A stretch of 6,355 nucleotides of DNA from Bdellovibrionales bacterium (GTDB lineage Bacteria > Bdellovibrionota > Bdellovibrionia > Bdellovibrionales > UBA1609): NCBI GenBank assembly GCA_026648125.1, contig JAPKGD010000113.1, positions 1-6,355 on the forward strand, read 5' to 3'. This document shows positions 1 through 6,182 of the stretch, piece by piece (position 1 is the stretch's first letter; every line of letters begins with the position of its first letter). Made by a program: the position numbers and the translations under genes. The notes beneath the pieces are model-generated. The model had not been told where the DNA came from and did no database searches. It was given only the letters and a program-made list of their open reading frames with translations.

Positions 1-1
1 T

Positions 2-166
2 GGTATTGGAAATGTCATTGATGGGGAAGTTGTGGCTGAAAATAAAGTCAAAACAATTTTTGGCGTGTTTGCGCTTGATTGTAAAAAACTGGTGAGATCT
101 GCATTTATGCTCATCATGGGTCAAAGCGCTACGGGCCTCTTGCTTAGGGGGCGAGTAGAGCTTTGA
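2..166 (+). CDS. Possible 3' end of an upstream gene (partial, hypothetical)
   Basis: An open frame enters from the left edge and runs 54 codons to a TGA at 164-166. It reads roughly GIGNVIDGEVVAENKVKT at its start and ends in MGQSATGLLLRGRVEL. The composition is protein-like, with alternating hydrophobic and charged residues, but I recognise no family or motif. Chance open frames of this length are common, and no start is visible because the window begins inside it. If real, it is the C-terminus of a gene on the same strand as the secreted protein, ending 66 bases before it. I see no clear terminator hairpin after it. The call is weak. Confidence 0.3.
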   Translation, partial: GIGNVIDGEVVAENKVKTIFGVFALDCKKLVRSAFMLIMGQSATGLLLRGRVEL

Positions 167-221
167 GGGGATTTATTAAGGTGGTTGGATTATTTTGACT
201 CAGCCACAAATTTTTAAAAAC

Positions 222-228
222 GGGGGGG
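222..228 (+). promoter_or_regulatory. G-run ribosome binding site for the 233 gene
   Basis: Seven consecutive G residues lie four bases before the GTG at 233 and act as a Shine-Dalgarno-like sequence. They decide the start. An ATG at 229-231 directly abuts the run, is out of frame and opens only a 30-codon frame, whereas the GTG begins a proper signal peptide. Confidence 0.55.
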
Positions 229-232
229 ATGA

Positions 233-763
233 GTGAGAACACTCTTAGCGGTAGCATTGGTTTTTTTAGGAATTTCTTCGGCGGCAGATGCACAAGGTCG
301 ACGCCCGCCACCGGCTTTTGAGCACCTTGAACAGCGCGTACAGTACTTGGAAGACACCATTCGGCAGCACGAATTTCGCCTCAATCAGATCGAGAAAGGT
401 GGACAACAGCCGCCGCCAATATTTGTTGGATACGCATGCTTACTGGTCGACACCGGTTATTCCAAAGTGTTTCTTGGCAAGGCTCGCACTTCTTTACAGG
501 CAGAGACTGAGGCGCGGCAAGAATGTGGCAAGGCTGTTCATCCCAACTACTGTTCGGCCGCTGTTCGATGCAACGATGGAAAGAGTGAGCCATGGGTGCG
601 GGGGTATTATTGTGTCGTGAAAGACACTGGATATGGCAAGGTGTTTAGTGGTGAAGCCGAGAATATCATTGAAGCGGAGTACAACGCAAAAGCGGCTTGT
701 CAGAAGGCTGTTCACCCATCGTACTGCGGAAAAGTCTCTGCGATTTGCGAAGCGATTAGATAA
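233..763 (+). CDS. Secreted protein with two four-cysteine repeats
   Basis: This 176-residue protein is probably exported to the periplasm or outside the cell; its function is unknown. Residues 1-20 form a Sec-type signal peptide (short basic start, hydrophobic core LLAVALVFLGISS, likely cleavage after ADA at 18-20). Residues 29-55 are a heptad-like, charged helix that could be a short coiled coil, flanked by Pro-rich stretches (RRPPP, QQPPP). Two homologous repeats follow, about 66-114 and 124-173. They share G-Y-x-C, DTGY-KVF-G, an EA-rich helix and KAVHP-YC. Cysteines are at 69, 98, 107, 113 and 127, 156, 165, 172, so the spacing is 28-8-5 and 28-8-6, which suggests two disulfides per repeat. 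The GTG start is supported by the G-run before it. No enzyme motif is visible. The coiled coil could drive oligomerisation, and the repeats look like small disulfide-stabilised binding modules; both are inference. The real-gene call is firm, the role open. Confidence 0.85.
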   Translation: MRTLLAVALVFLGISSAADAQGRRPPPAFEHLEQRVQYLEDTIRQHEFRLNQIEKGGQQPPPIFVGYACLLVDTGYSKVFLGKARTSLQAETEARQECGKAVHPNYCSAAVRCNDGKSEPWVRGYYCVVKDTGYGKVFSGEAENIIEAEYNAKAACQKAVHPSYCGKVSAICEAIR

Positions 764-779
764 TTTTATTCTTAGGATG

Positions 780-800
780 GGCGCCCGTCTCATGGGCGCC
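780..800. terminator. GC hairpin between convergent genes
   Basis: GGCGCCC at 780-786 pairs perfectly with GGGCGCC at 794-800 around a seven-base loop. It sits 16 bases after the stop of the secreted-protein gene and 2 bases beyond the stop of the convergent receiver gene, where a bidirectional terminator would be placed. Neither side has a clean T-run after the stem, so it may be a weak or factor-assisted terminator or simply a stabilising 3' hairpin. Confidence 0.45.
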
Positions 801-802
801 GC

Positions 803-1243
803 TTATCCGGCTGCGCGCTGGATGCGTGAGAGCCGGATTCGGCTGAATCGAGCTCGAGCCGACCGCACATATTCACGTCCGTGAACTCGGGCGGAATCAA
901 CGAGGTCAATGAGTCGGTGTGCATCAAAAGGCTTGTCGTTAAAATCAAAGACACAAGATTCCCAGGCTCGCTGCATCTTCTGAGCATCGCGAAACCCCGT
1001 GAGTAAAATCACCGGGGTGTCGCTCCCACCATCATAGACTCGCTCAAGAAGCTCTAAGCCATCCATGTCGGGCATTTTGATATCCGACAAGACCACGGAG
1101 GGTTTATGACTCTCGATTTTATCGAGCGCTTTCCTGCCATTCTCTGCCGTCATGACACTCCAACCCTCGTTTTCAAAGAGTTCCTGAAGCGTACTGCGAA
1201 GTTCCGGTTCGTCGTCCACGATTAAAAGTGTCTTTGCGCTCAT
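803..1243 (-). CDS. Stand-alone response-regulator receiver protein with Arg-rich tail
   Basis: This 146-residue cytoplasmic protein is a CheY-type receiver that would accept a phosphoryl group from a histidine kinase or phosphotransfer protein. All key residues are present: the acidic pair D10-D11 in LLIVDDEPE, phosphoacceptor D54 in VVLSDIKMPDMDG, T82 in ILLTGF, and K104-P105. The receiver occupies about residues 3-118. There is no DNA-binding, GGDEF or ATPase output domain. Instead residues 119-146 form a tail with nine arginines, unlike a normal receiver end. I start it at the ATG at 1243, which has GAGGGA ten bases upstream, rather than at the in-frame TTG at 1261, which overlaps that site. 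It lies opposite the rest of the window's genes, convergent with the secreted-protein gene and divergent from the thioredoxin gene, so its cognate kinase is not obvious. The kinases downstream are candidates only by proximity. Confidence 0.9.
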   Translation of the reverse strand: MSAKTLLIVDDEPELRSTLQELFENEGWSVMTAENGRKALDKIESHKPSVVLSDIKMPDMDGLELLERVYDGGSDTPVILLTGFRDAQKMQRAWESCVFDFNDKPFDAHRLIDLVDSARVHGREYVRSARARFSRIRLSRIQRAAG

Positions 1244-1253
1244 TGTCTTCAGG

Positions 1254-1259
1254 TCCCTC
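1254..1259 (-). promoter_or_regulatory. Ribosome binding site deciding the receiver start
   Basis: On the minus strand GAGGGA lies ten bases before the ATG at 1243-1241. The upstream TTG at 1261-1259 shares a base with this motif and has no site of its own in view, so the ATG is the better start. Confidence 0.5.
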
Positions 1260-1453
1260 AACTTGAGTTGATAATTTCCCTAGCCTTATCTTTTCGGCTT
1301 TCTTAAGGGTTTCGCGAGTATAAGAAAAGTCCTAAACGGAGCGCTTGAACCATTTTGGGACGAGGGGCCCCGTGCGCCGAAGCATTTTGCTTAGAATAGT
1401 GAGAGCCTTATTTTGAAAGACCCGTATTGAGATGGTAGAACCAGGGATCGAGT

Positions 1454-1462
1454 AGGAGGAGG
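1454..1462 (+). promoter_or_regulatory. Strong Shine-Dalgarno before the thioredoxin-like gene
   Basis: AGGAGGAGG ends three bases before the GTG at 1466, and its first AGGAGG copy is six bases away, close to ideal spacing. This near-perfect site fixes the GTG as the start and predicts efficient translation. Confidence 0.7.
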
Positions 1463-1465
1463 CCG

Positions 1466-1996
1466 GTGAAAAAGCCGAGATCCTTTAGAGTCTGGGATTT
1501 CTTATTTGTTGGTCTTGTCGCTTATGCGCTTATTGTGCGAATTCCGCAATGGTACAGGGCCTATCAACGCCAAGGTGGAAAGTTTCAGCAGACGGTGATG
1601 GTTTATGACTTAGAGGGTGTGCCACAAGAGATTCCTGGAGACACCAAACAGGTGCTTATCTTTTGGGCAACATGGTGTGGTCCCTGCACGGTAGAATTGG
1701 CTCGGGTGCAAAGGTTGATCGACAAGCAAGAGGTTCCCGCTGATCAAATTATTGCTGTATCACTGGATGCAGATTTGAGCGTACTGAAGCAAACGGCTCA
1801 AGAGAGAGGATATTCGTTTAAGATTGTCCACGACTCGACTCGGGCCGCGGGTCGGCTTTTTGGTATTGAAGGAACGCCCACCGTTTACTTTATGCAAGCG
1901 GACCGGACCGTCAATTGGACTACTTTTGGCGTAAGCCCCAGCCTTGAATATCGAATCAGCCAATTTCTTTCTCGTGAACAGGCTAAGAGCCCTTAG
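1466..1996 (+). CDS. Membrane-anchored TlpA/ResA-like thiol-disulfide oxidoreductase
   Basis: This 176-residue protein should reduce or exchange disulfides in exported proteins, with its catalytic domain in the periplasm. Residues 1-8 are basic, and residues 10-26 (WDFLFVGLVAYALIVRI) form a single uncleaved membrane anchor. A thioredoxin fold follows at about 42-170. The redox motif is WCGPC at 70-74, in the typical context LIFWATWCGPCTVEL. The conserved cis-proline is P138 in GIEGTPTVYF, and residues 95-103 (IIAVSLDAD) match the central strand of TlpA/ResA-family proteins. The start is a GTG with a very strong Shine-Dalgarno. The gene is followed by a 125-base gap with a candidate promoter, so it is probably not in the kinase operon. 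In this family such proteins serve cytochrome c maturation or general periplasmic thiol reduction. No cytochrome maturation genes are in view, so the substrate is unknown. No defects are seen. Confidence 0.9.
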   Translation: MKKPRSFRVWDFLFVGLVAYALIVRIPQWYRAYQRQGGKFQQTVMVYDLEGVPQEIPGDTKQVLIFWATWCGPCTVELARVQRLIDKQEVPADQIIAVSLDADLSVLKQTAQERGYSFKIVHDSTRAAGRLFGIEGTPTVYFMQADRTVNWTTFGVSPSLEYRISQFLSREQAKSP

Positions 1997-2075
1997 TGGT
2001 CTCGCCCCATTATGAAGAATTTAAACAGAGGTCCAGGGCTAGTCGAGTCGATATCGATTTTTAATTTTATTAGTT

Positions 2076-2104
2076 TTATCAAAGGCATAAAGCCAGCCTA
2101 TAAA
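2076..2104 (+). promoter_or_regulatory. Candidate promoter for the kinase operon
   Basis: TTATCA (2076-2081), a 17-base spacer and TATAAA (2099-2104) make a plausible housekeeping-type promoter in an AT-rich gap (T-rich at 2058-2079). Transcription would begin near 2111, leaving a leader of only about ten bases before the GTG at 2122, which agrees with the absence of a Shine-Dalgarno there. A perfect palindrome TCGATATCGA at 2048-2057 lies just upstream and could be a regulator site. Sequence inspection only. Confidence 0.35.
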
Positions 2105-2121
2105 AACGTCGAAAAATCAGT

Positions 2122-3360
2122 GTGAAACCATCGATTCGAATTTTCACCCACCTCCTCGCTCACAATTCGCGCTTAGTCTTGACGGTCTATTTTACGGTCA
2201 CCTTGGTACTGAGTGCGTTGCTGGCAAAATCAAACTGGGACTCGTTTCAAACGATTAGCCACTCAAGGCATGAAAAGACTGTTCAAGATTTTAACCATGC
2301 CTTTGAGCTGTATCTCCACCCCCTTCAAGGAATTGTAGCGGCCTTTCACCTTTCTGATCTTAAAGTGAGCACCAAATCCTTTCGGGAATCGGCCGAGAGT
2401 CGCGATCTATTTAAAAACTTCAAAGGCGCACTTGGCTTTGGATTTATTAGAAGGGTTGAGGCGGATCAGCTTTCCTCCTACCTAGAGAAGCAGAGAGATG
2501 AGAGGCCTTGGTTTGAGCTGAGGCGTTTACGGTCAGAAGATTTCATCGATAGGCCAAACGAATATTTTATTATTGAAGATATTGAGCCGGTTGAAAGAAA
2601 TGAAAAGGCAGTGGGGCTCGTCGTTTCAGATGAAAGTCGGCGACGGGAAGCCGCCATTCGATCGATGGAGACCGGGCAGCCTGCAGTCACCCAATCCATT
2701 CAGCTGGTTCAGGCCGATCGAACCGAGGCCGGATTTCTTTACTACTTGCCAATCTACAGAACGCCCATTGCCCCTGACACAGTTCAGGGTCGTATAAAGA
2801 ATTTTGTCGGCTGGGCCTACGCGCCTCTTCTGGTTGGTGAAATCGTAGAGTTCGTTCGATTACACAATCAAAATTTTCTGCCGTTTAAGGTCTCTGAAGT
2901 CATTGAAGATGAAGGCGAATACGAGACTCTTTTTTTAGACCCGGAGTTCGATGAAAATGGCTGGAAACTATTAACTTTTGAAAGTTCAGTAATGGTGGGT
3001 GGTCGACTTTGGAAGGTCACCTCAGGGGTCTCGGTGGATCATTGGTATAAGGTCTTTTCGTGGTCCTTAGTGGGTCTTGCGGTTGGGCTATTGCTCTCTT
3101 TGTTTGTTTGTCTTTGGCTTTTGCGAATTCGCGAGAAACTGGCCTTTGATGCTGAGCTCATCCGTAAGACGACAGAGGAAGTGGCGGAAAGAACCAAGGA
3201 CATCCTAGAGCAACAGCGATTTCTTCAGTCTCTTGTCGATGGTCTGCCCACAATTGTGGTCTACTTAAATCGAGATTTAACCATCAAATTAAACAACAAG
3301 GCGAGCCGGATTCTTAGGTTTGGAATCCAACAATCCAAAGATAGGGGAGCACCTCAGTGA
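2122..3360 (+). CDS. Sensor histidine kinase 1, N-terminal part: CHASE domain and start of PAS (frame broken)
   Basis: This open frame of 412 residues encodes the sensing half of a membrane histidine kinase. Residues 17-35 are the first membrane span. A CHASE sensor domain fills about 65-290, recognisable from FGFIRRVEADQL, the ERPWFELR region, EYFIIEDIEPVERNEKAVG, the conserved SDESRREAAIRSMETG stretch with SIQLVQ after it, and FLYYLPIYR. The second span is about 312-334, followed by a charged helix (340-366) and a PAS domain starting near 368 (FLQSLVDGLPTIVVYLNRDLTIKLNN). The frame leaves the PAS fold after ILR at 397-399 and ends at TGA 3358-3360 with an unrelated tail. The rest of the kinase continues one base shifted, so I treat this and the 3320-4321 entry as one gene of about 732 residues. 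CHASE domains bind small extracytoplasmic ligands in known kinases and cyclases; the ligand here is unknown. The start is GTG, the only candidate after the upstream in-frame TAA at 2101, and has no clear Shine-Dalgarno. Confidence 0.85.
   Translation: MKPSIRIFTHLLAHNSRLVLTVYFTVTLVLSALLAKSNWDSFQTISHSRHEKTVQDFNHAFELYLHPLQGIVAAFHLSDLKVSTKSFRESAESRDLFKNFKGALGFGFIRRVEADQLSSYLEKQRDERPWFELRRLRSEDFIDRPNEYFIIEDIEPVERNEKAVGLVVSDESRRREAAIRSMETGQPAVTQSIQLVQADRTEAGFLYYLPIYRTPIAPDTVQGRIKNFVGWAYAPLLVGEIVEFVRLHNQNFLPFKVSEVIEDEGEYETLFLDPEFDENGWKLLTFESSVMVGGRLWKVTSGVSVDHWYKVFSWSLVGLAVGLLLSLFVCLWLLRIREKLAFDAELIRKTTEEVAERTKDILEQQRFLQSLVDGLPTIVVYLNRDLTIKLNNKASRILRFGIQQSKDRGAPQ
3293..3357 (+). other. Frame-change interval in kinase 1, best placed at CTT-AGG-T (3313-3319)
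   Basis: The upstream frame is open to the TGA at 3358, and the downstream frame is open only after a TAA at 3290-3292, so the +1 switch must fall between. Skipping the A at 3316 after CTT gives [21 protein letters not shown], which fits the usual PAS pattern of a Leu-Gly-Leu turn followed by an IGxHLSEIL helix. Other crossover points in the interval fit less well. The likeliest cause is a one-base insertion (real or a sequence error); a slip by the ribosome on CTT before AGG is the alternative. Confidence 0.75.
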
Positions 3361-4321
3361 GATACTTCCACCAGATATCTATGCCGCAAGCCTCCCTTCG
3401 TTGGAAAAGGCCCTCAAGGGCGAAAGTTTGAGCTTTGAGCGCAAGGTGAGAAGTGCATCAAACAAAATTAAGACACTTCATTTTAGGGTGGGTCCATATT
3501 TAAAGGACGATACAGTGGACGGACTGATCGTGGTGGGGGTAGATATCTCTCGTCTTAAAGAGCTTGAAAAAATGAACACCGAAAATCAGGCTTTGCTTTT
3601 TCAAAAATCCAAACTTTCCCTCCTTGGCGAGATGGCGGGAGGAATTGCCCATGAAATCAATAATCCCCTTGCAATTATAAAGGGCAAAGTTGCGGTGGCT
3701 GAACAAAGTATTAAATTTTTAAAAGGGAAACCGCCCGGAATGGACAAAATTCAGGGGAATTTACGCGACATTTCGGAGACTGTTGATCGTATCGCCAAAA
3801 TCATTAAAGGCTTGAGAGCGTTTTCGAGAGATTCGGAGCAAGACCCATTTACCAATGTCGCCATGGAAGAAATTGTTCAAGGAGCTGTAAATTTGGTTTC
3901 AGAAAAGTTGAAATCTAAAGGTGTTCTTGTGCAAATAATTGGCGGACGTATTGATCAGATAGTCAATTGTAATCAGGTGCAGCTCGAGCAGGTGATTTTG
4001 AATCTGATCGCAAATTCGGCGGATGCCATAGCTAACTTAGATTATAAATGGATTCGCATCGAAATTTCCAAAGCAATGGATGACATCTGCATTCGGGTAA
4101 CGGATTCGGGACCGGGCATTTCACCAGAAATTGTTGATAAGATGATGAACCCCTTTTTCACGACAAAAGAAGTTGGAGCGGGTACGGGACTGGGGCTTAG
4201 TATATCACAGGGAATAATTGAAAATCATGGTGGTCATATTGAATATGAACTTTACAACGGGAACACATCATTTTTGATCACTCTGCCAAGGGCCCGATCT
4301 GGAAGGCGAGCTGCCGCATGA
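3320..4321 (+). CDS. Sensor histidine kinase 1, C-terminal part: end of PAS, HisKA and HATPase
   Basis: This is the catalytic half of the same kinase, one base shifted from the sensor half. It completes the PAS domain ([18 protein letters not shown] to [13 protein letters not shown]). A HisKA dimerisation domain follows, with the phospho-accepting histidine in [14 protein letters not shown] (codon 3650-3652, residue 510 of the fused protein). The HATPase domain is complete: N box [10 protein letters not shown] (Asn 631 fused), G1 DSGPGIS (Asp 661 fused), F box PFFTTK and G2 GAGTGLGLS. All catalytic motifs are intact, so selection acted on this frame until recently or still does. The first codon given is a TTG with a poor ribosome site. 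The first in-frame ATG, at 3572, would give a 249-residue cytosolic kinase core, which could be made independently if internal initiation occurs. The stop overlaps the next gene's start as ATGA, a sign of translational coupling to the receiver, its probable phosphorylation target. Confidence 0.88.
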   Translation: MESNNPKIGEHLSEILPPDIYAASLPSLEKALKGESLSFERKVRSASNKIKTLHFRVGPYLKDDTVDGLIVVGVDISRLKELEKMNTENQALLFQKSKLSLLGEMAGGIAHEINNPLAIIKGKVAVAEQSIKFLKGKPPGMDKIQGNLRDISETVDRIAKIIKGLRAFSRDSEQDPFTNVAMEEIVQGAVNLVSEKLKSKGVLVQIIGGRIDQIVNCNQVQLEQVILNLIANSADAIANLDYKWIRIEISKAMDDICIRVTDSGPGISPEIVDKMMNPFFTTKEVGAGTGLGLSISQGIIENHGGHIEYELYNGNTSFLITLPRARSGRRAAA

Positions 4322-4686
4322 GTTCAGAGGTGAAGCTTAATGTTTTGGTTGTTGATGATGAGCCCTTTATCTGTGAGTCTTTGATTGACCTTATTGAGAT
4401 GGCGGGCGGAAAGGCGAAGTCGGCGGCAAATGGCGTCGAAGCGCTTCGAATGGTTATGGCTGAGTCGTACGATGTGGTGGTCACTGATGTACGAATGCCA
4501 AATGGAAACGGAATTGACTTCATAAAAGGGATTCCGGCCGAGATCAAAAGCCGCATGAGAATATATTTGAGTTCTGGATTCAACGACATCGATGAAGCCT
4601 CAGTACAAAGTTTGGGAATTCAAGGGGTCTTAAGTAAACCCTTTGATTTTGAGATCTTCATGAAAAAAATCTTTGAGGGCGCTTGA
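4318..4686 (+). CDS. Stand-alone response-regulator receiver protein
   Basis: This 122-residue protein is a single CheY-like receiver and nothing else. The acidic pair is D13-D14 in VLVVDDEPF, the phosphoacceptor D57 in VVVTDVRMPNGNG, the Thr/Ser switch S86 in YLSSGF, and the conserved lysine K107 in LSKPF, all present. Serine instead of threonine at the switch position is common. The ATG at 4318 overlaps the stop of kinase 1 by ATGA, and GGCGAG seven bases upstream can serve as a ribosome site. Eleven bases separate its stop from the ATG of kinase 2. It therefore sits between two sensor kinases in one transcript and is the natural acceptor for either. It has no DNA-binding or enzymatic output, so it must act by protein contact or as a phosphorelay intermediate; this last point is inference. 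Confidence 0.92.
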   Translation: MSSEVKLNVLVVDDEPFICESLIDLIEMAGGKAKSAANGVEALRMVMAESYDVVVTDVRMPNGNGIDFIKGIPAEIKSRMRIYLSSGFNDIDEASVQSLGIQGVLSKPFDFEIFMKKIFEGA

Positions 4687-4690
4687 GGGA
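4685..4690 (+). promoter_or_regulatory. Ribosome binding site deciding the kinase 2 start
   Basis: GAGGGA overlaps the receiver's stop codon and lies seven bases before the ATG at 4698, a near-ideal spacing. This favours the ATG over the in-frame TTG at 4683, which overlaps the motif itself and the receiver's last codons. Confidence 0.6.
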
Positions 4691-4697
4691 AATAGGG

Positions 4698-6182
4698 ATG
4701 CTGTCACACGGCAAATTAAGTTTATACGAACAAAAGGAGAATATTCGTCTCCAATTTTTGCTCGTAGCTGGTGCGATAGCAAACATAGTTTGGCCCCTTG
4801 CAATTTTGCATTACGACCCATCTCATGTGGAGATTCTTTGGGCACGAGGTTTGATTGTAGGTATTTGTTTACTCTTAGTTGGATGGAGTGTTGCAGTTCC
4901 ACCCTCCAGAAAAAATCGCGATTGGTATGTGTTGATTGCGGCAACGGTTATTACATTTTACAGCCATTATATCATTGCACTCAATGGATGGGACGCTCAT
5001 TATCTAATCGGGTTGTTCCTGACCTCGTTTGTAGCTTATGCGATAATTTCTCGGCCTTGGGCAGCCATCGCATATTCTTTGGTTCTGTTAGGAACGATGG
5101 CTGCTACGGACTATTTCTATCAGCTTGAAAGTGCGCCTGCTCTTCCTCTCCTATGGACGATTACGGTGATTCTCGTAGGTCTTTTGGTCAATTTCATGCG
5201 GTCCCAGCTTTTGATTGATATGACCAAGGCAGAACTAGAGAGCGCTTCAGTCCTATCTTCGATGGCGGAGGGAGTTTTTGTATTTGGTTCGGACGGGCGA
5301 ATCGTAAACTTCAATCCTATGGCATTGACGATTCTTGACGTGAATCCAGACCAACTCAATCAGATGGCGGTAGGAAATCAGAAGTTTAAGCTATTTGATG
5401 AAAGAGGGGAGATCTTCCCCGCAGAACTTTTGCCGTGGGTGATTGCCTTAGAAACAGGAACGCAAGTCCTGGGATTTGCAGCGCAAGTTACGAAATCCGA
5501 CGGTTCGAAAGTCCATCTTCTCATCAATGCAAAGCCGGCATTTAATAACCTTGAAGATCGCCCAGCCTATGTGGTCGTCACAATTCTGGATGTCACCGCT
5601 CTTAGGGAAGCAGAATTTCAGGTTCAAGCGCAGCAGGCAAAGCTGATTTCAAGTGCGAGGCTCACTGCTTTGGGAGAAATGGCTGCTGGAATTGCTCATG
5701 AGATTAATAATCCACTCGCGATCATTGCCATGAATGTGGAACTTATAAAAGGTGTCGTCAACCAAGAGCCAGTTGATCGGGCTGTGATTCATAAAAAGTT
5801 GGAATCCGTATCCAAGACCATTAAGCGTATTGTTAAAATTATTCGTGGAATGCGGCTTCTTGTGAGAGAGTCGAGCAATGATCCGTTTGAATCGGTGGAA
5901 GTCTCGCGACTCATTGAAGATACTCTTGAGCTCTTGGGTGAGCGAATTAAATCTGAATCCATTGATTTGGAAGTCAATGTGGCCAGAGACATGATGATTG
6001 AGTGTCGTTCTGGCCAGATTGCACAGATATTGACGAACCTCATTCAAAATGCGGTGGATGAACTGACTCAAGTCCAACTGCGTCGCCTTAAAGTTGAAAC
6101 TCGAGACGTGGGAAGTGAAATCGCGATTATTGTGAGTGACAGCGGTCGAGGGATTCCGTCCTCAATATCGGACCGAATCTGA
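4698..6182 (+). CDS. Sensor histidine kinase 2, multi-span membrane sensor, interrupted by in-frame TGA
   Basis: As written this codes for 494 residues of a membrane histidine kinase. About six hydrophobic spans lie at 20-38, 46-67, 76-95, 101-117, 121-141 and 150-167. With so little exposed outside the membrane, the sensor may detect an intramembrane or membrane-linked cue (inference). A helical linker leads to a PAS domain at about 183-305 (MAEGVFVFGSDGRIVNFNP to VVVTILDVTALREAE), then HisKA with His334 in [14 protein letters not shown]. The HATPase domain keeps its N box (Asn451 in NLIQNAVDEL) and G1 (DSGRGIP, 481-487). TGA at 6180-6182 then stops it at codon 495, before the F and G2 boxes. 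Those follow in the same frame, so the full gene continues to the window edge. A protein ending here would lack the ATP lid and probably could not phosphorylate itself. Its HisKA region closely resembles that of kinase 1, suggesting paralogy. The ATG start is chosen for its GAGGGA site. Confidence 0.88.
   Translation: MLSHGKLSLYEQKENIRLQFLLVAGAIANIVWPLAILHYDPSHVEILWARGLIVGICLLLVGWSVAVPPSRKNRDWYVLIAATVITFYSHYIIALNGWDAHYLIGLFLTSFVAYAIISRPWAAIAYSLVLLGTMAATDYFYQLESAPALPLLWTITVILVGLLVNFMRSQLLIDMTKAELESASVLSSMAEGVFVFGSDGRIVNFNPMALTILDVNPDQLNQMAVGNQKFKLFDERGEIFPAELLPWVIALETGTQVLGFAAQVTKSDGSKVHLLINAKPAFNNLEDRPAYVVVTILDVTALREAEFQVQAQQAKLISSARLTALGEMAAGIAHEINNPLAIIAMNVELIKGVVNQEPVDRAVIHKKLESVSKTIKRIVKIIRGMRLLVRESSNDPFESVEVSRLIEDTLELLGERIKSESIDLEVNVARDMMIECRSGQIAQILTNLIQNAVDELTQVQLRRLKVETRDVGSEIAIIVSDSGRGIPSSISDRI

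Larger units (their letters stand above)
1244..1465. promoter_or_regulatory. Divergent intergenic region, promoters expected for both flanking genes
   Basis: The receiver gene (minus) and the thioredoxin gene (plus) are transcribed away from each other, so both promoters should lie here. On the minus strand TATACT at 1322-1317 is a good -10 match about 70 bases before the ATG, but I find no good -35 at normal spacing. On the plus strand TAGAAT at 1392-1397 is the best -10 candidate, also without a convincing -35. A short GGGGCCCC palindrome is at 1364-1371. The individual elements are weak; the region call rests on gene orientation. Confidence 0.35.

Noticed and set aside
195..223. TTGACT at 195-200 as a -35 box for the secreted-protein gene
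   Set aside because: There is no acceptable -10 hexamer 16-18 bases downstream; the AT-rich TTTAAA is only 12 bases away.
229..321. ATG-initiated 30-codon frame at the start of the secreted-protein gene
   Set aside because: The ATG abuts the G-run with no spacing, and the short product has no recognisable features, whereas the GTG at 233 starts a clear signal peptide.
1244..1261. Upstream TTG start for the minus-strand receiver (six extra residues)
   Set aside because: The TTG overlaps the GAGGGA that best serves the ATG at 1243, and receivers normally begin just before the first beta strand, as with the ATG.
1282..1308. Short inverted repeats (AGCC/GGCT and CCTTA/TAAGG) in the divergent intergenic region
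   Set aside because: Stems of four or five pairs with 10-15 base loops are expected by chance, and they are not placed as terminators.
5649..6077. Long open frame on the minus strand opposite kinase 2
   Set aside because: It lies wholly within the HisKA-HATPase coding region, has no domain character, and is explained as the antisense shadow of a conserved gene.
6180..6182. TGA read as selenocysteine or as a sense codon in an alternative genetic code
   Set aside because: Histidine kinases have no selenocysteine at this position, and no clear SECIS-like hairpin follows. The ATGA overlap at 4318-4321 and the normal ends of other genes show TGA used as a stop, and Trp is encoded by TGG throughout.
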